NCBI RefSeq assembly: GCF_043757465.1
Contig: NZ_JAYVPL010000147.1
Coordinates: forward strand, 1-64,000
Origin: Armatimonas sp043757465
GTDB lineage: Bacteria; Armatimonadota; Armatimonadia; Armatimonadales; Armatimonadaceae
Direction of reading: 5' to 3'
Length of the DNA stretch: 64,000 nucleotides
Shown here: one piece after another, positions 52,960 to 61,731 of the stretch
How positions within the stretch are numbered: position 1 is the first letter of the stretch
Layout of the letters: the number at the start of each line of letters is the position of its first letter
Notes under the pieces: generated by a model
Database searches by the model: none
What the model saw: only the letters and a program-made list of their open reading frames with translations
Told to the model about the DNA's origin: nothing
Translations under genes and position numbers: made by a program

Positions 52960-53487
52960 ATGCAACAAAGTGCCAACACTGATTTCGATCTGATTTTTCT
53001 TGATCCGGCGACGGTCACATTCTTTCGCACGGGTGGCAGTGCCGTGCGTGCCACGATTGCGGACCCGAAAATCGGCTACGAGCGGACAGTTCTCATCTGC
53101 CAGATCGCGCGGGCGTTCCCACTCTCGCTACAAGACCAGTACATCGGCCTGCGCGATGCCAAGGATAAAGATGTCGGAATGCTAGAGAAGCTCACGGGCC
53201 TCGATGCGGAGTCGCGCAAGATCCTGGATGAGGAGCTGGAGCGTCGCTACTTTGTCCCCACCATTCAGCGTGTCACTATGGTCAAGAAAGAGTACGACAC
53301 CGTGAACTTCGAGGTCGAGACGGATAAAGGTGCGCGCAAGTTCGCGGTGCAGAACCTCAAGGACTCGATCCAGGAAGTCAGCGGCGGGCGTGTGCTGCTC
53401 ACGGACCGAACGGGTAGCCGCTACAACATCCCAGACTACCGCAAGCTCGACGAGAAGACCCTCGCGATCCTCTCACGCGTTCTGTAA
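52960..53487 (+). CDS. DUF1854 family protein
   Basis: A 175-residue protein matching DUF1854 (ALQDQYIGL-like LQDQYIGLRDAKDKDVGML; LEEELERRYFVPTI). In several bacteria such a gene sits next to an ABC exporter with a zinc ribbon, and in some proteobacteria close to cyanophycin genes; no cyanophycin synthetase is here. It is 2 kb from that exporter, with three foreign-looking genes between. Role unknown. Confidence 0.88.
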   Translation: MQQSANTDFDLIFLDPATVTFFRTGGSAVRATIADPKIGYERTVLICQIARAFPLSLQDQYIGLRDAKDKDVGMLEKLTGLDAESRKILDEELERRYFVPTIQRVTMVKKEYDTVNFEVETDKGARKFAVQNLKDSIQEVSGGRVLLTDRTGSRYNIPDYRKLDEKTLAILSRVL

Positions 53488-53490
53488 GTT

Positions 53491-56400
53491 ATGACAAAGA
53501 TCGTCTTTCTGGCGGGCACTAAGAGCCATGGGCCAGGGGAGCATGAGTACGAGAGGGGCCTGCGGCTCTTTGCCAAGGCGCTGGCTCCGTTTGCTCAGAC
53601 CGAGGTGCATCTCTACGGCTGGCCTGAGGGAGACGCAGAGAAAACGCTGGAGGACGCGGACTGCATCGTGCTCTACGCCGATGGTTCGGACCATAAAGAG
53701 AGCGACCATCCGCTGCTGATCGGCAATCGCATGGCAGTGATCGAGCGGCAGATGAAGCGCGGGTGTGGCCTGGTGACACTGCACTACGCGACGTTCTGCC
53801 CGCTGGCACACAGCCAAAAATATCTCACATGGGTTGGCGGGCACTTTGACTACGAATCGGGCAGTGGGGCGAACCACTGGGCATCTGCCATCCAGCACTT
53901 CGAGTCCACGCCGCGCTTGGTGCCACACAGGATTACCGAGGGAGTGACGCCGTTTGCGGTGCGGGAAGAGTGGTACTACAAAATGCGCCTCAACCCGAGG
54001 ACTGTCCAGCCTCTCATGCAGGTGCTGCCACCTGGCGAGACACTGCCCCAGACTGTCGCGTGGTGCGTGAGCCGTCCCGATCAGGCAGGTGGGCGCGGGT
54101 TCGCTTGCACAGGCGGTCATAGTCACCAAAACTGGGCGATTCCGGGCTACCAGAAGCTCATCATCCAGGGAATTATATGGGCCGCCAAGGCCGAGGGCAC
54201 CCCTAAGTTCGTCCCGCTCGACGATCCGCTCCGTGTGCAGATTCTCACGGGCAAGCACCACCCCGCGCACAACTGGCAGCAGACCACGCCTGCTCTTGCA
54301 GAGATTCTGGGCAACGACAAACGCATCAAAACCTCCGTCTGCGAGAACCCGGAGGCGCTCGACCTCAGCACCACCGACGTGCTCGTCCTTAACTACTGCA
54401 ACTGGGAATCGGCGAGCCTGAGCGCTGGCAAGCGCACAGCACTGCTCAATTTCGTGCGCCGTGGCGGTGGGCTCGTGCTGGTCCATTTTGCCAACGGTGC
54501 CTGGCGCGACTGGCCAGAGTTCTTTGGCGGGCTCGCGCGTCGTGTCTGGGTAGATGGCAAGGCCAACCACGATGCCTACGGCGGCTTTACAGTCACGGTG
54601 ACGCAGCCAGCGCACCGGCTTACAGCGGGGCTTCCCGCACAGTTCCCCACTACCGACGAACTGTACTGCTCGCAGGTCGGGGAGCTCCCCGTGGAGCCGC
54701 TGCTCACCGCGCACTCCAAAGTAACCAACAAAGACGAGCCTCTAGCGTTCACCTACACCGAGGGCAAGGGACGCATCTTCCAGACGCTTCTCGGTCACGA
54801 TGCAGGCGCACTCCGCACACCCGCTCACGCCGAGCTGATCCGTCGCGCCGTGGCCTGGGTCGGGAATCGGGAGGTGCTTGCCAGCCCCCTAGCCCCCGCC
54901 CAGCGGGGGAATCCCCTCCCTCCCCCATCGGACGGGGGCCGGGGGGGTGGTTACGAAGCCAGCGGCGACTCCCGCTGGCAAGAACCGCCGCTGGTTGTGA
55001 CGTGCCGAGCGCGGCTTTTCTCCAAAAACGGCTTTAACATCCTAGTCGCCAGCTCCCACAAAGACTCACCGCGTCACTGGGAGATCTACACGGAAGCGGG
55101 ATCGGGGAAACTCGCGGTCTATCTGCCAGGTGCGGCTCCAGCCAATGTGACGTCAGAAACCGACCTCTGTGACGGACAGTGGCACGCGGTGCGTTTTGAG
55201 TACTTACCCAGCAGTGTGAAGCTCTTTGTTGATGAGAAGCTAGCCGCTGAGGCGCAGATTGGGATGGCGCATGTCACGGCAGCCATCGGGCCGCTCTGGA
55301 TTGGGTGCTACCCACCGCAGGGCCTCGGCTGTGACGGTCAGCTCGAAGACATCCAGATCGCCCGCAACGGCAAAACATTGGCACGGTTTGCCTTAAAAGA
55401 GGGCGAGGGGGATGCGGGATTGAGACGAGTAACGGGTGGTGAAGTGGCAAGCGATGCGGCGCCGTGGAGGCTGGAACTGACCGGTAAGTGGCCAAAGGTG
55501 GATACGAAAACCAGTGTGGACTGGCGAGAGAGTGGCAACGATGCGGGGCGGATGCGGCACGCCAAGCTCATGCAGGTCAATAAGAAGACCGTGAAGAATC
55601 TCAAGCTCGCCTGGGAGTTCAAGACGGGTGATGCGGGTGCGGGAACGACGATTGAGTGCACACCAATCATTGTTGAGGGCGTGATGTATCTCACCACCGT
55701 GAAGCTGCGCATTGTCGCACTGGAGGCGGCGACGGGCAAGCCGATCTGGGTGCACGATCCCAAGTCCAGCGGGGTGCATCGCGGACTGACCTACTGGACC
55801 GATGGCAAGCTCACACGGATTCTCTGCGCCCTCCCGGATGGCAAGCTCCTCTCGCTGGATGCCCGAACCGGCACGCCCGATGTGCGCTTTGGCAAGGGTG
55901 GTGTGGTGAACCTGCGCGATGGCTACGAGCGCGATCTCTCCAAGCTCAACTACGGGTGCACGTCGGCACTGGCGCTTTTTGAGAACTTGGTGGTCGTGCC
56001 CATCATCAACTCCGAGGGGCAGCCAGGCGCACCGGGTGATATTCGGGCCTTTGATGTGCGCACAGGCAAAGAAGTCTGGCGTTTTTACACCGTGCCGCGG
56101 CCCGGTGAGTTTGGCAACGACACTTGGGCCAAGGACTCCTGGCGCGAGCGCTCGGGAACCAACGCCTGGACGGGATACACCGTGGACACGAAAAACGCGA
56201 TTGTCTTTGCCGCGACCGGCTCAGCGGCATCGGACTTTTACGGGGCGGATCGGCATGGGGCGAATCTCTTTGCCAACTGCCTGATCGCACTCGATGCAAG
56301 AACGGGCAAGCGGCTCTGGCACTTCCAGACCGTGCACCATGATCTCTGGGACCACGACAACCCCTGCCCGCCCACACTCTGCATCGTGAAGGGCAAAGAG

Positions 56401-57198
56401 TGTGTCGCGCTGGCCACCAAGACGGGCTTTGTCTATGTCTTTGAGCGTAAAACCGGCAAATCACTGTTCCCCATTGTGGAGAAAGCCGCGCCGCCCTCAG
56501 ATATTCCCGGTGAACAAGCCTCGCCCACCCAGCCCATGCCACTCGCGCCCCCGCCGCTCACGCCTCAAGTTATCACCGACGCCGACCTCACGGTGCCTGC
56601 CAACGGGCGACGCTACGGCCAGTGGCGTCAGCCCCCAAGCGTGGAAGGGACAATCTGCACACCGGGATTTCATGGCGGCGCAAACTGGAGTGGCTCGGCC
56701 TACGACCCCGCAACGGGCTATTTGTTTGTCAACACGAACAACATCCCCAGTGTCGTCCAGCTAAAGGCAAATAGCAGTGGCGGCTACGACTTCATGGGCT
56801 ACAACTGGCTTCGGGACAAAGACGGACGCCCGGGGGTGAAGCCGCCATGGGGCAGCCTCACCGCCGTGGATTTGAACAACGGCACGTTTGCCTGGCGCAT
56901 CCCGCTGGGCTCCTACCCCGAGTTGGCCGATAAGTCCACGGGCTGCGAGAACTTCGGCGGCTCGATAGTCACCGCAGGCGGCCTCATTTTTATCGCCTCC
57001 ACCCGTGACGAGCTGCTCCGCGCCTTTGACAAAGACACCGGCAAGCTCCTCTGGCAGCACAAGCTCCCCGCAGGTGGCTACGCTTGCCCGGCAACTTACT
57101 CGGTCAACGGCAAGCAATTTGTGGTGATCGCAGCAGGCGGAGGCGGCAAGATCGGCACCAAATCCGGTGATAGCTATGTTGCTTTTGCGCTGCCGTAA
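53491..57198 (+). CDS. ThuA-ThuA-LamG-quinoprotein fusion
   Basis: A 1235-residue protein with no signal peptide. Residues about 1-230 are a ThuA-like domain (FLAGTKSHGPGEHEYERGL), about 245-455 a second (VLVNYCNWESASLS, VLVHFANGAWRDWPEFFGG), about 490-640 a LamG/concanavalin-like domain (DGQWHAVRFEYLPSSVKLFVDEKLA), and about 680-1230 a PQQ-type beta-propeller with the GMRHAKL start (WRESGNDAGRMRH). No cytochrome domain is seen. Two copies of a GC-rich repeat fill the linker at about 468-487. The quinoprotein part probably oxidises a sugar, but in an odd compartment. Start 3 bases after the DUF1854 stop. Confidence 0.85.
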   Translation: MTKIVFLAGTKSHGPGEHEYERGLRLFAKALAPFAQTEVHLYGWPEGDAEKTLEDADCIVLYADGSDHKESDHPLLIGNRMAVIERQMKRGCGLVTLHYATFCPLAHSQKYLTWVGGHFDYESGSGANHWASAIQHFESTPRLVPHRITEGVTPFAVREEWYYKMRLNPRTVQPLMQVLPPGETLPQTVAWCVSRPDQAGGRGFACTGGHSHQNWAIPGYQKLIIQGIIWAAKAEGTPKFVPLDDPLRVQILTGKHHPAHNWQQTTPALAEILGNDKRIKTSVCENPEALDLSTTDVLVLNYCNWESASLSAGKRTALLNFVRRGGGLVLVHFANGAWRDWPEFFGGLARRVWVDGKANHDAYGGFTVTVTQPAHRLTAGLPAQFPTTDELYCSQVGELPVEPLLTAHSKVTNKDEPLAFTYTEGKGRIFQTLLGHDAGALRTPAHAELIRRAVAWVGNREVLASPLAPAQRGNPLPPPSDGGRGGGYEASGDSRWQEPPLVVTCRARLFSKNGFNILVASSHKDSPRHWEIYTEAGSGKLAVYLPGAAPANVTSETDLCDGQWHAVRFEYLPSSVKLFVDEKLAAEAQIGMAHVTAAIGPLWIGCYPPQGLGCDGQLEDIQIARNGKTLARFALKEGEGDAGLRRVTGGEVASDAAPWRLELTGKWPKVDTKTSVDWRESGNDAGRMRHAKLMQVNKKTVKNLKLAWEFKTGDAGAGTTIECTPIIVEGVMYLTTVKLRIVALEAATGKPIWVHDPKSSGVHRGLTYWTDGKLTRILCALPDGKLLSLDARTGTPDVRFGKGGVVNLRDGYERDLSKLNYGCTSALALFENLVVVPIINSEGQPGAPGDIRAFDVRTGKEVWRFYTVPRPGEFGNDTWAKDSWRERSGTNAWTGYTVDTKNAIVFAATGSAASDFYGADRHGANLFANCLIALDARTGKRLWHFQTVHHDLWDHDNPCPPTLCIVKGKECVALATKTGFVYVFERKTGKSLFPIVEKAAPPSDIPGEQASPTQPMPLAPPPLTPQVITDADLTVPANGRRYGQWRQPPSVEGTICTPGFHGGANWSGSAYDPATGYLFVNTNNIPSVVQLKANSSGGYDFMGYNWLRDKDGRPGVKPPWGSLTAVDLNNGTFAWRIPLGSYPELADKSTGCENFGGSIVTAGGLIFIASTRDELLRAFDKDTGKLLWQHKLPAGGYACPATYSVNGKQFVVIAAGGGGKIGTKSGDSYVAFALP
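54892..54949. repeat. Two GC-rich repeat copies in frame in the fusion gene
   Basis: CCCCCTAGCCCCCGCCCAGC then, opposed, CCCCCATCGGACGGGGGCC. Together they encode a linker of about 20 residues between the second ThuA and the LamG domain. Confidence 0.7.
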
Positions 57199-57270
57199 CG
57201 AGACGTTCGATGATTTTCAATAGAGAAGCCTCCGTCGAAGATCGGACGACTCTTTCCACGCAACTGCCGA

Positions 57271-57276
57271 TAGAAT
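57271..57276 (+). promoter_or_regulatory. -10 element, leaderless type
   Basis: TAGAAT, 6 bases before ATG 57283. Confidence 0.5.
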
Positions 57277-57282
57277 AGAGCC

Positions 57283-57726
57283 ATGGGAAACAAAGACGAA
57301 GAAGTAAAGGCACTTCAAGAGGCCTTCAAGGCGGAGTTTATCGAGCACCAGAAAAGCGAGGATGCAACAGTCCCCCTTCGCTTTCTCGCCGAGGCACTGG
57401 AAGCCGATACTGCGGGCTATAAAAAGCGCTTTAAAGAGAGTGCACTGGCCATGATCGGCCTCGTCTTTCTGCTGATCCAGTTCCGCGACACGCCCTACGA
57501 ACAGTGGGCCTTTATCATCGTTCCGCTGGGCCTCGCCTACGCCGCCCAGCGCGTCGGGTCGCCCAAGCGACCCGCGATTCTGGCCGCCGCCAGCGAGACT
57601 CTGCTCTCTCCCGTCCTCTACACCCCCGAGCAGCAAGTGCTCATTCGCCGGATCGAGGAAGCGGCCTTTGGCAGCGAGCGCGGGCTGAAAACAGCCTGCG
57701 AGCAAGCCCTCCAGCAGAGCGCCTAG
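57283..57726 (+). CDS. Hypothetical protein with one or two membrane segments
   Basis: A 147-residue protein: a charged N-terminal helix (residues 1-50), two hydrophobic stretches at about 55-67 and 76-88, and a C-terminal helical part. No family. Start supported by the -10 hexamer. Stop lies 30 bases from the convergent YncE-phosphoesterase stop, with a GC-rich repeat between. Confidence 0.7.
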   Translation: MGNKDEEVKALQEAFKAEFIEHQKSEDATVPLRFLAEALEADTAGYKKRFKESALAMIGLVFLLIQFRDTPYEQWAFIIVPLGLAYAAQRVGSPKRPAILAAASETLLSPVLYTPEQQVLIRRIEEAAFGSERGLKTACEQALQQSA

Positions 57727-57737
57727 CCCCCCTGAGT

Positions 57738-57764
57738 TCCCCCATCGGACGGGGGCTAGGGGGC
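57738..57764. repeat. GC-rich repeat copy at the YncE gene end
   Basis: CCCCCATCGGACGGGGG next to CTAGGGGGC; on the minus strand this holds the Pro-Ala-Pro end and TAG stop of the YncE-phosphoesterase gene. Confidence 0.7.
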
Positions 57765-60254
57765 AGGATACGGCTTCTCCCCATGTAGGTTGTGCCAGAG
57801 CACGCGGTTGAGCGTGTTGAAGTCCGCAGCGTCCATCTCGCTCCAGTCCAGTGAGGCGGAGAGGTCGTACCACTTTTTCTCACTTGGTGCGAGGGCGGTG
57901 CGCGGCGTGTTCATCTCACCGATCTTGGTGCGATTGGGAACGGAAGCGAAGGCGGTGAAATTCGGCGTGTCGGTAAAGCAGGCGGCCATCGGCGGCGTGT
58001 TGGCATCGAACTTGTTCATGGGGTCCAGGCCGAGCATCTTCTCAATAGTGGCAAGCATGGTCACCGTGGTGTAGAAGTTCGAGTCCACGAAACCGCGCTT
58101 GACGTAGGGTGAGTAGCAGGCAAAGACCGTCCGGTGACCGTCCACGTGGTCAGGCCCCGCCTGGGCATCATCCTCGATCACGAAGATTGCGGTGTTCTTC
58201 CACTGCGACGACTTGCTCACGGCCTCGATAATGCGCCCGAGCGCCAGATCGTTGTCGGCGACCATGCTCTTGGGCTTGGGGTACTCGGCGGAGAGTCCCT
58301 CGGTATGATCCGAAGGCAGTGAGAGTACCATTAGGTTCGGTACGGTGTTGGCCTTACTGAATTTCCCATACTCCGCGATAAAAATATCCGCTTTGACCTG
58401 ATCGCTCTGGAGCAGCGGCCAGTACAGATAGTTCGGGTGCGCGAGCGCCTTGACACTGTGCACACGCGGCACGGACTGATACGTGAACTTGTTGGTGCCC
58501 CGCGCCTGCCAGACCTCCAGCCAGTCTTTGGGTTTAGGTGTGATGATATTGCTGCCATCGTCGCAGAACTCCCCGTAGATGCGGACACTCTTTTTCTTCC
58601 TCAGTGCTGCATCCCAGAGCGTCCCCGACGACGCCACGCCCATTGGGTCATCGCCATCGTCGGGGTAAGTCCGGTAGCCGGTGTACATGTGCTCTAAGTA
58701 ATCGTTGGCCTGCGCGGTATCGGTCCAATGGTGCCCGTCGGCGGAGTTCGTCCCGCTGACGTAGCCATTGTCAAAGAGCGTGAAAGCGCGGGCGAGTGCG
58801 TGGTGGTTGGGCGTCACCTCCTCGCCAAGTCCGCAGAGCTTTGCATCTCCATTGCCCTCTTTCATGTCGCCAAAGACCTCATCGTAGGTGCGGTTCTCTT
58901 TAATAATATACAAAATGTGCTGGATCGCGCCGTTAAAGACCTTCAGCTTCGGCGTGATGCGTGGCGCGTCCCAGCCATTGAGCTTGGCAACTTTGGCCGT
59001 CGCCGCTTTTAAATCCGTGCTGCGGTCAATCACCGAGATGCTTCCCTGGAAATCATGCGCGTTGCCCGGCTGTCCCAGAAGGGTTTTACGGACGGAGCCA
59101 TTGCCTTTGGTGTTGAGGGCGAAGACTTTGCCTACCCCCTGGCCCCCGTCCGATGGGGGAATGGCAAGTGCCATGGGGTAGTAGCCTGCGGGCCGGTAGC
59201 CAAGCACTTTCCCCGTCGCCGCATCCATCTCGGCGATAGCGTTGTCACCGCCACACGCAACCAATAAAACGCCCCCAACCGCATCGTCCCCCCGCCGGGT
59301 GGGGGTTAGGGGGGAGGCCATCGCAAGCGCCCCTGGCATCGCGCCTAGGAGTTTATTTTTGCCCCAAGTGAGCGGCCAAGTGGCGGCGACGCGCTTCTGC
59401 GCGAGATCAATCACGCTGATGCTGTCGCTGGCGGCGTTAGTGACAAAGGCGCGGTTGCCATCTATTAAAAGCGTGGTCGGGTGCAGCCCGATGGGCACGT
59501 GCGTTGTGGCACTGCCATTGCCCTCCCGCGCCACTAAACTGACGCTGCCCGTGGCGGTGAAGCCGCGCGGGTCGCTCACGAGCCAGGCTCCGTTGGACTC
59601 GGCCCGCTCCCCGTTTTCCAGCTTGTCGTCATCGGTGACGGGCCGTCCCCCCCAGTTACTGGCGACCAGTGTCTTCTCATCGGCGGAGAGCGCTACCATG
59701 AACGGGAGTTTTTGGGTCGGGAAAGTGCGCGTGATCTTGCCACTGACAATCTCCAGCTCTGCCACGGCATCGCGATCCATGAGGGCCACAAAGAGTGTCC
59801 TGCCATCGCGCGTGATGCACATCCCACCGGGGCGCGGGTTGCCCTTCCCGCCAAACTCCAGCTTGCGCCCCGCGCTCAGCTTACCGCTTTCGTAGAGGCA
59901 CTCTTGCACCATCCCATTGCTCACGCTCGCAAAGAGCCGCGTGCCATCGGGGCTCCAGAGCAAGCCGTGAAAGCCCGCCCCCGCCGCCAGTGGCACGTCG
60001 GTTCCCGCGATGACACCCGATTCCGTCGCCAGAAAGACTTTGTTTTGCCCTAGCACCGCGAGGGTCTTGCCATCGGGATGCAACGCGATATCTACTGGGC
60101 GACCGTCGAAGGCAATCGTCCCCGGCTCAACAGTCTGCCCCGACGAGACTAAAAACGTGCCATCGAACTGCTTGCCTAACTTTCGTGTCTGAGTGGCCTG
60201 GAGCGTAAAGCCGATAACGGCGATGCCGAGCACAGCGGCAAGAATTGTCTTCAT
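57756..60254 (-). CDS. YncE-type beta-propeller fused to a phosphoesterase
   Basis: An 832-residue protein with a signal peptide or anchor (residues 3-20). Residues about 40-450 are a seven-bladed YncE-like propeller (DIALHPDGKTLAVLG, VSNGMVQECLY); about 450-790 a phosphoesterase domain of the phospholipase C/acid phosphatase type (LYIIKENRTYDEVFGDM, NSADGHHWTDTA, LSLPSDHTEG, VIEDDAQAGPDHVDGHR), whose Asp and His ligands are intact. GC-rich repeats add residues at about 312-321 (SPLTPTRRG) and 365-373 (PPSDGGQGV). TAAAAT lies 6 bases before the ATG. Substrate unknown. Confidence 0.9.
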   Translation of the reverse strand: MKTILAAVLGIAVIGFTLQATQTRKLGKQFDGTFLVSSGQTVEPGTIAFDGRPVDIALHPDGKTLAVLGQNKVFLATESGVIAGTDVPLAAGAGFHGLLWSPDGTRLFASVSNGMVQECLYESGKLSAGRKLEFGGKGNPRPGGMCITRDGRTLFVALMDRDAVAELEIVSGKITRTFPTQKLPFMVALSADEKTLVASNWGGRPVTDDDKLENGERAESNGAWLVSDPRGFTATGSVSLVAREGNGSATTHVPIGLHPTTLLIDGNRAFVTNAASDSISVIDLAQKRVAATWPLTWGKNKLLGAMPGALAMASPLTPTRRGDDAVGGVLLVACGGDNAIAEMDAATGKVLGYRPAGYYPMALAIPPSDGGQGVGKVFALNTKGNGSVRKTLLGQPGNAHDFQGSISVIDRSTDLKAATAKVAKLNGWDAPRITPKLKVFNGAIQHILYIIKENRTYDEVFGDMKEGNGDAKLCGLGEEVTPNHHALARAFTLFDNGYVSGTNSADGHHWTDTAQANDYLEHMYTGYRTYPDDGDDPMGVASSGTLWDAALRKKKSVRIYGEFCDDGSNIITPKPKDWLEVWQARGTNKFTYQSVPRVHSVKALAHPNYLYWPLLQSDQVKADIFIAEYGKFSKANTVPNLMVLSLPSDHTEGLSAEYPKPKSMVADNDLALGRIIEAVSKSSQWKNTAIFVIEDDAQAGPDHVDGHRTVFACYSPYVKRGFVDSNFYTTVTMLATIEKMLGLDPMNKFDANTPPMAACFTDTPNFTAFASVPNRTKIGEMNTPRTALAPSEKKWYDLSASLDWSEMDAADFNTLNRVLWHNLHGEKPYPAP
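59134..59161. repeat. GC-rich repeat copy in the YncE gene
   Basis: CCCCCTGGCCCCCGTCCGAT with GGGGGAA, in frame on the minus strand (PPSDGGQGV). Confidence 0.65.
59287..59317. repeat. Second GC-rich repeat copy in the YncE gene
   Basis: CCCCCCGCCGGGTGGGGGTT with AGGGGGGAG, in frame on the minus strand (SPLTPTRRGDD). Confidence 0.65.
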
Positions 60255-60260
60255 ACGGGG

Positions 60261-60266
60261 ATTTTA
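60261..60266 (-). promoter_or_regulatory. -10 element of the YncE-phosphoesterase gene, leaderless type
   Basis: TAAAAT on the minus strand, 6 bases before ATG 60254. Confidence 0.55.
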
Positions 60267-60294
60267 CCTGACCCCGCCGGTTGGAGCGGTAGGA

Positions 60295-61719
60295 CTACGC
60301 CAGTATCTTCTTGACCACAGTGCCTTCCACATCCGTGAGGCGGAAGTCGCGGCCTTGGTAGCGATACGTCAGGCGGGTGTGGTCTATGCCCAGCAGGTGC
60401 AGGATCGTGGCGTTGAGATCATGGACGGCCACGGGATCTTGGGTGATGTTATAGCCGTACTCGTCGGTGGCTCCGTGAATGACGCCTTTCTTCACCCCGC
60501 CGCCTGCCATCCAGAGCGAGAACGCCCGCCCATGGTGATCGCGACCGTAGTTGTCGCGCTTCAAGTCCCCCTGGCAGTAGACCGTGCGCCCAAACTCCCC
60601 GCCCCAGATCACGAGGGTATCGTCGAGCAAGCCGCGCTCTTTCAAGTCCAGCACCAGTGCCGCCGATGGCTGATCGGTGTCCTTGCACTGGCTCCGAATC
60701 GCGCCGGGCAGGCCGCCGTGCTGATCCCAGCCTCGATGATACAGCTGGATGTAGCGCACCCCGCGCTCCGCGAGCCGCCGGGCCAGCAGGCAGTTGGCGG
60801 CAAACGTCCCCGGCTTGCGGCTCTCGGGGCCGTAGCGCTCAAACGTGGCGGACGACTCTTTGCTCAAGTCCATCAGATCGGGGACGCTCGCCTGCATCTT
60901 AAAGGCCATCTCGTACTGGGCGATTCGGGTGACAATCTCCGGGTCATGCACCTTGGCAGACTGCATCGCATTGAGTTTCTCCAGCGCATCCAGCATCCGG
61001 CGGCGATCGTCGCGCGTGAAGCCCGCCGGGTCGGTGAGGTGCAGCACGGGAGCGCCGACGGAGCGCAGCTTCACGCCCTGATTGATGCTGGGAAGAAAGC
61101 CACTGCCCCATAAGCGCCCAAAGAGTGGCTGGTCATTGGCCCCGCTGGAAGCCAGCGAGAGCAGCACCAGAAACGCGGGAAGCTCACTATTTTCGGACCC
61201 GAGACCGTAGCTCAGCCACGCGCCCATGCTCGGCCGTCCCGGCTGCTGTGAGCCGGTCTGGATAAAAGTCATCGCGGGATCGTGGTTGATCGCTTCCGTG
61301 TGCATCGAGCGGATGAGGCAAATCTCGTCCGCGATCTTGCTCGTGTACGGCAATAGCTCCGAGAGCTCAATGCCACTCTTGCCACGTGGCGCGAACTTGA
61401 ACATCGAGGGCGCGACCGGCAGGCGCTTCTGCCCGCTGGTCATTCCGGTGATGCGCTGGCCTTGGCGAATGGCATCGGGCAGGTCTTCGTCGAAACGTTT
61501 CTCCAGCCCCGGCTTCGGATCAAAGAGATCTAAGTGGCTGGGCGCACCGCTCTGGAACAGATAGATCACGCGCTTGATCTTGGCCGGGTGGTGTAGCGCC
61601 TTCAGCGCCCCCTTACCCTCCAGGCTTGCCAGTGCCGCCGCGCCCAGTCCCGTTCGGGCAGAGCTCGAGAAAAGCTGGCGTCGCGTCTCGATCAGTGCGG
61701 CTTCGCGTCGTGGGTCCAT
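60295..61719 (-). CDS. DUF1501 family protein
   Basis: A 474-residue sulfatase-fold protein. The N-terminus has a twin-arginine-like RRQLFSSSARTGLGAAALASL, suggesting Tat export. Conserved parts are FQSGAPSHLDLFDPKPGLE, MHTEAINHDPAMTFIQTG and IWGGEFGRTVY. DUF1501 proteins usually sit next to a DUF1553/DUF1549 partner; none is visible here. TAGAAT lies 6 bases before the ATG. It is read from its own promoter. Confidence 0.9.
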   Translation of the reverse strand: MDPRREAALIETRRQLFSSSARTGLGAAALASLEGKGALKALHHPAKIKRVIYLFQSGAPSHLDLFDPKPGLEKRFDEDLPDAIRQGQRITGMTSGQKRLPVAPSMFKFAPRGKSGIELSELLPYTSKIADEICLIRSMHTEAINHDPAMTFIQTGSQQPGRPSMGAWLSYGLGSENSELPAFLVLLSLASSGANDQPLFGRLWGSGFLPSINQGVKLRSVGAPVLHLTDPAGFTRDDRRRMLDALEKLNAMQSAKVHDPEIVTRIAQYEMAFKMQASVPDLMDLSKESSATFERYGPESRKPGTFAANCLLARRLAERGVRYIQLYHRGWDQHGGLPGAIRSQCKDTDQPSAALVLDLKERGLLDDTLVIWGGEFGRTVYCQGDLKRDNYGRDHHGRAFSLWMAGGGVKKGVIHGATDEYGYNITQDPVAVHDLNATILHLLGIDHTRLTYRYQGRDFRLTDVEGTVVKKILA

Positions 61720-61725
61720 AAGGCT

Positions 61726-61731
61726 ATTCTA
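61726..61731 (-). promoter_or_regulatory. -10 element of the DUF1501 gene, leaderless type
   Basis: TAGAAT on the minus strand, 6 bases before ATG 61719. It overlaps the stop of the dioxygenase gene upstream. Confidence 0.5.

Noticed and set aside
53473..54714. 413-residue open frame on the minus strand
   Set aside because: Lies opposite the ThuA domains; composition is that of an antisense shadow in GC-rich DNA.
60193..61113. 306-residue plus-strand open frame
   Set aside because: Antisense to the DUF1501 gene with no domain or start signal.
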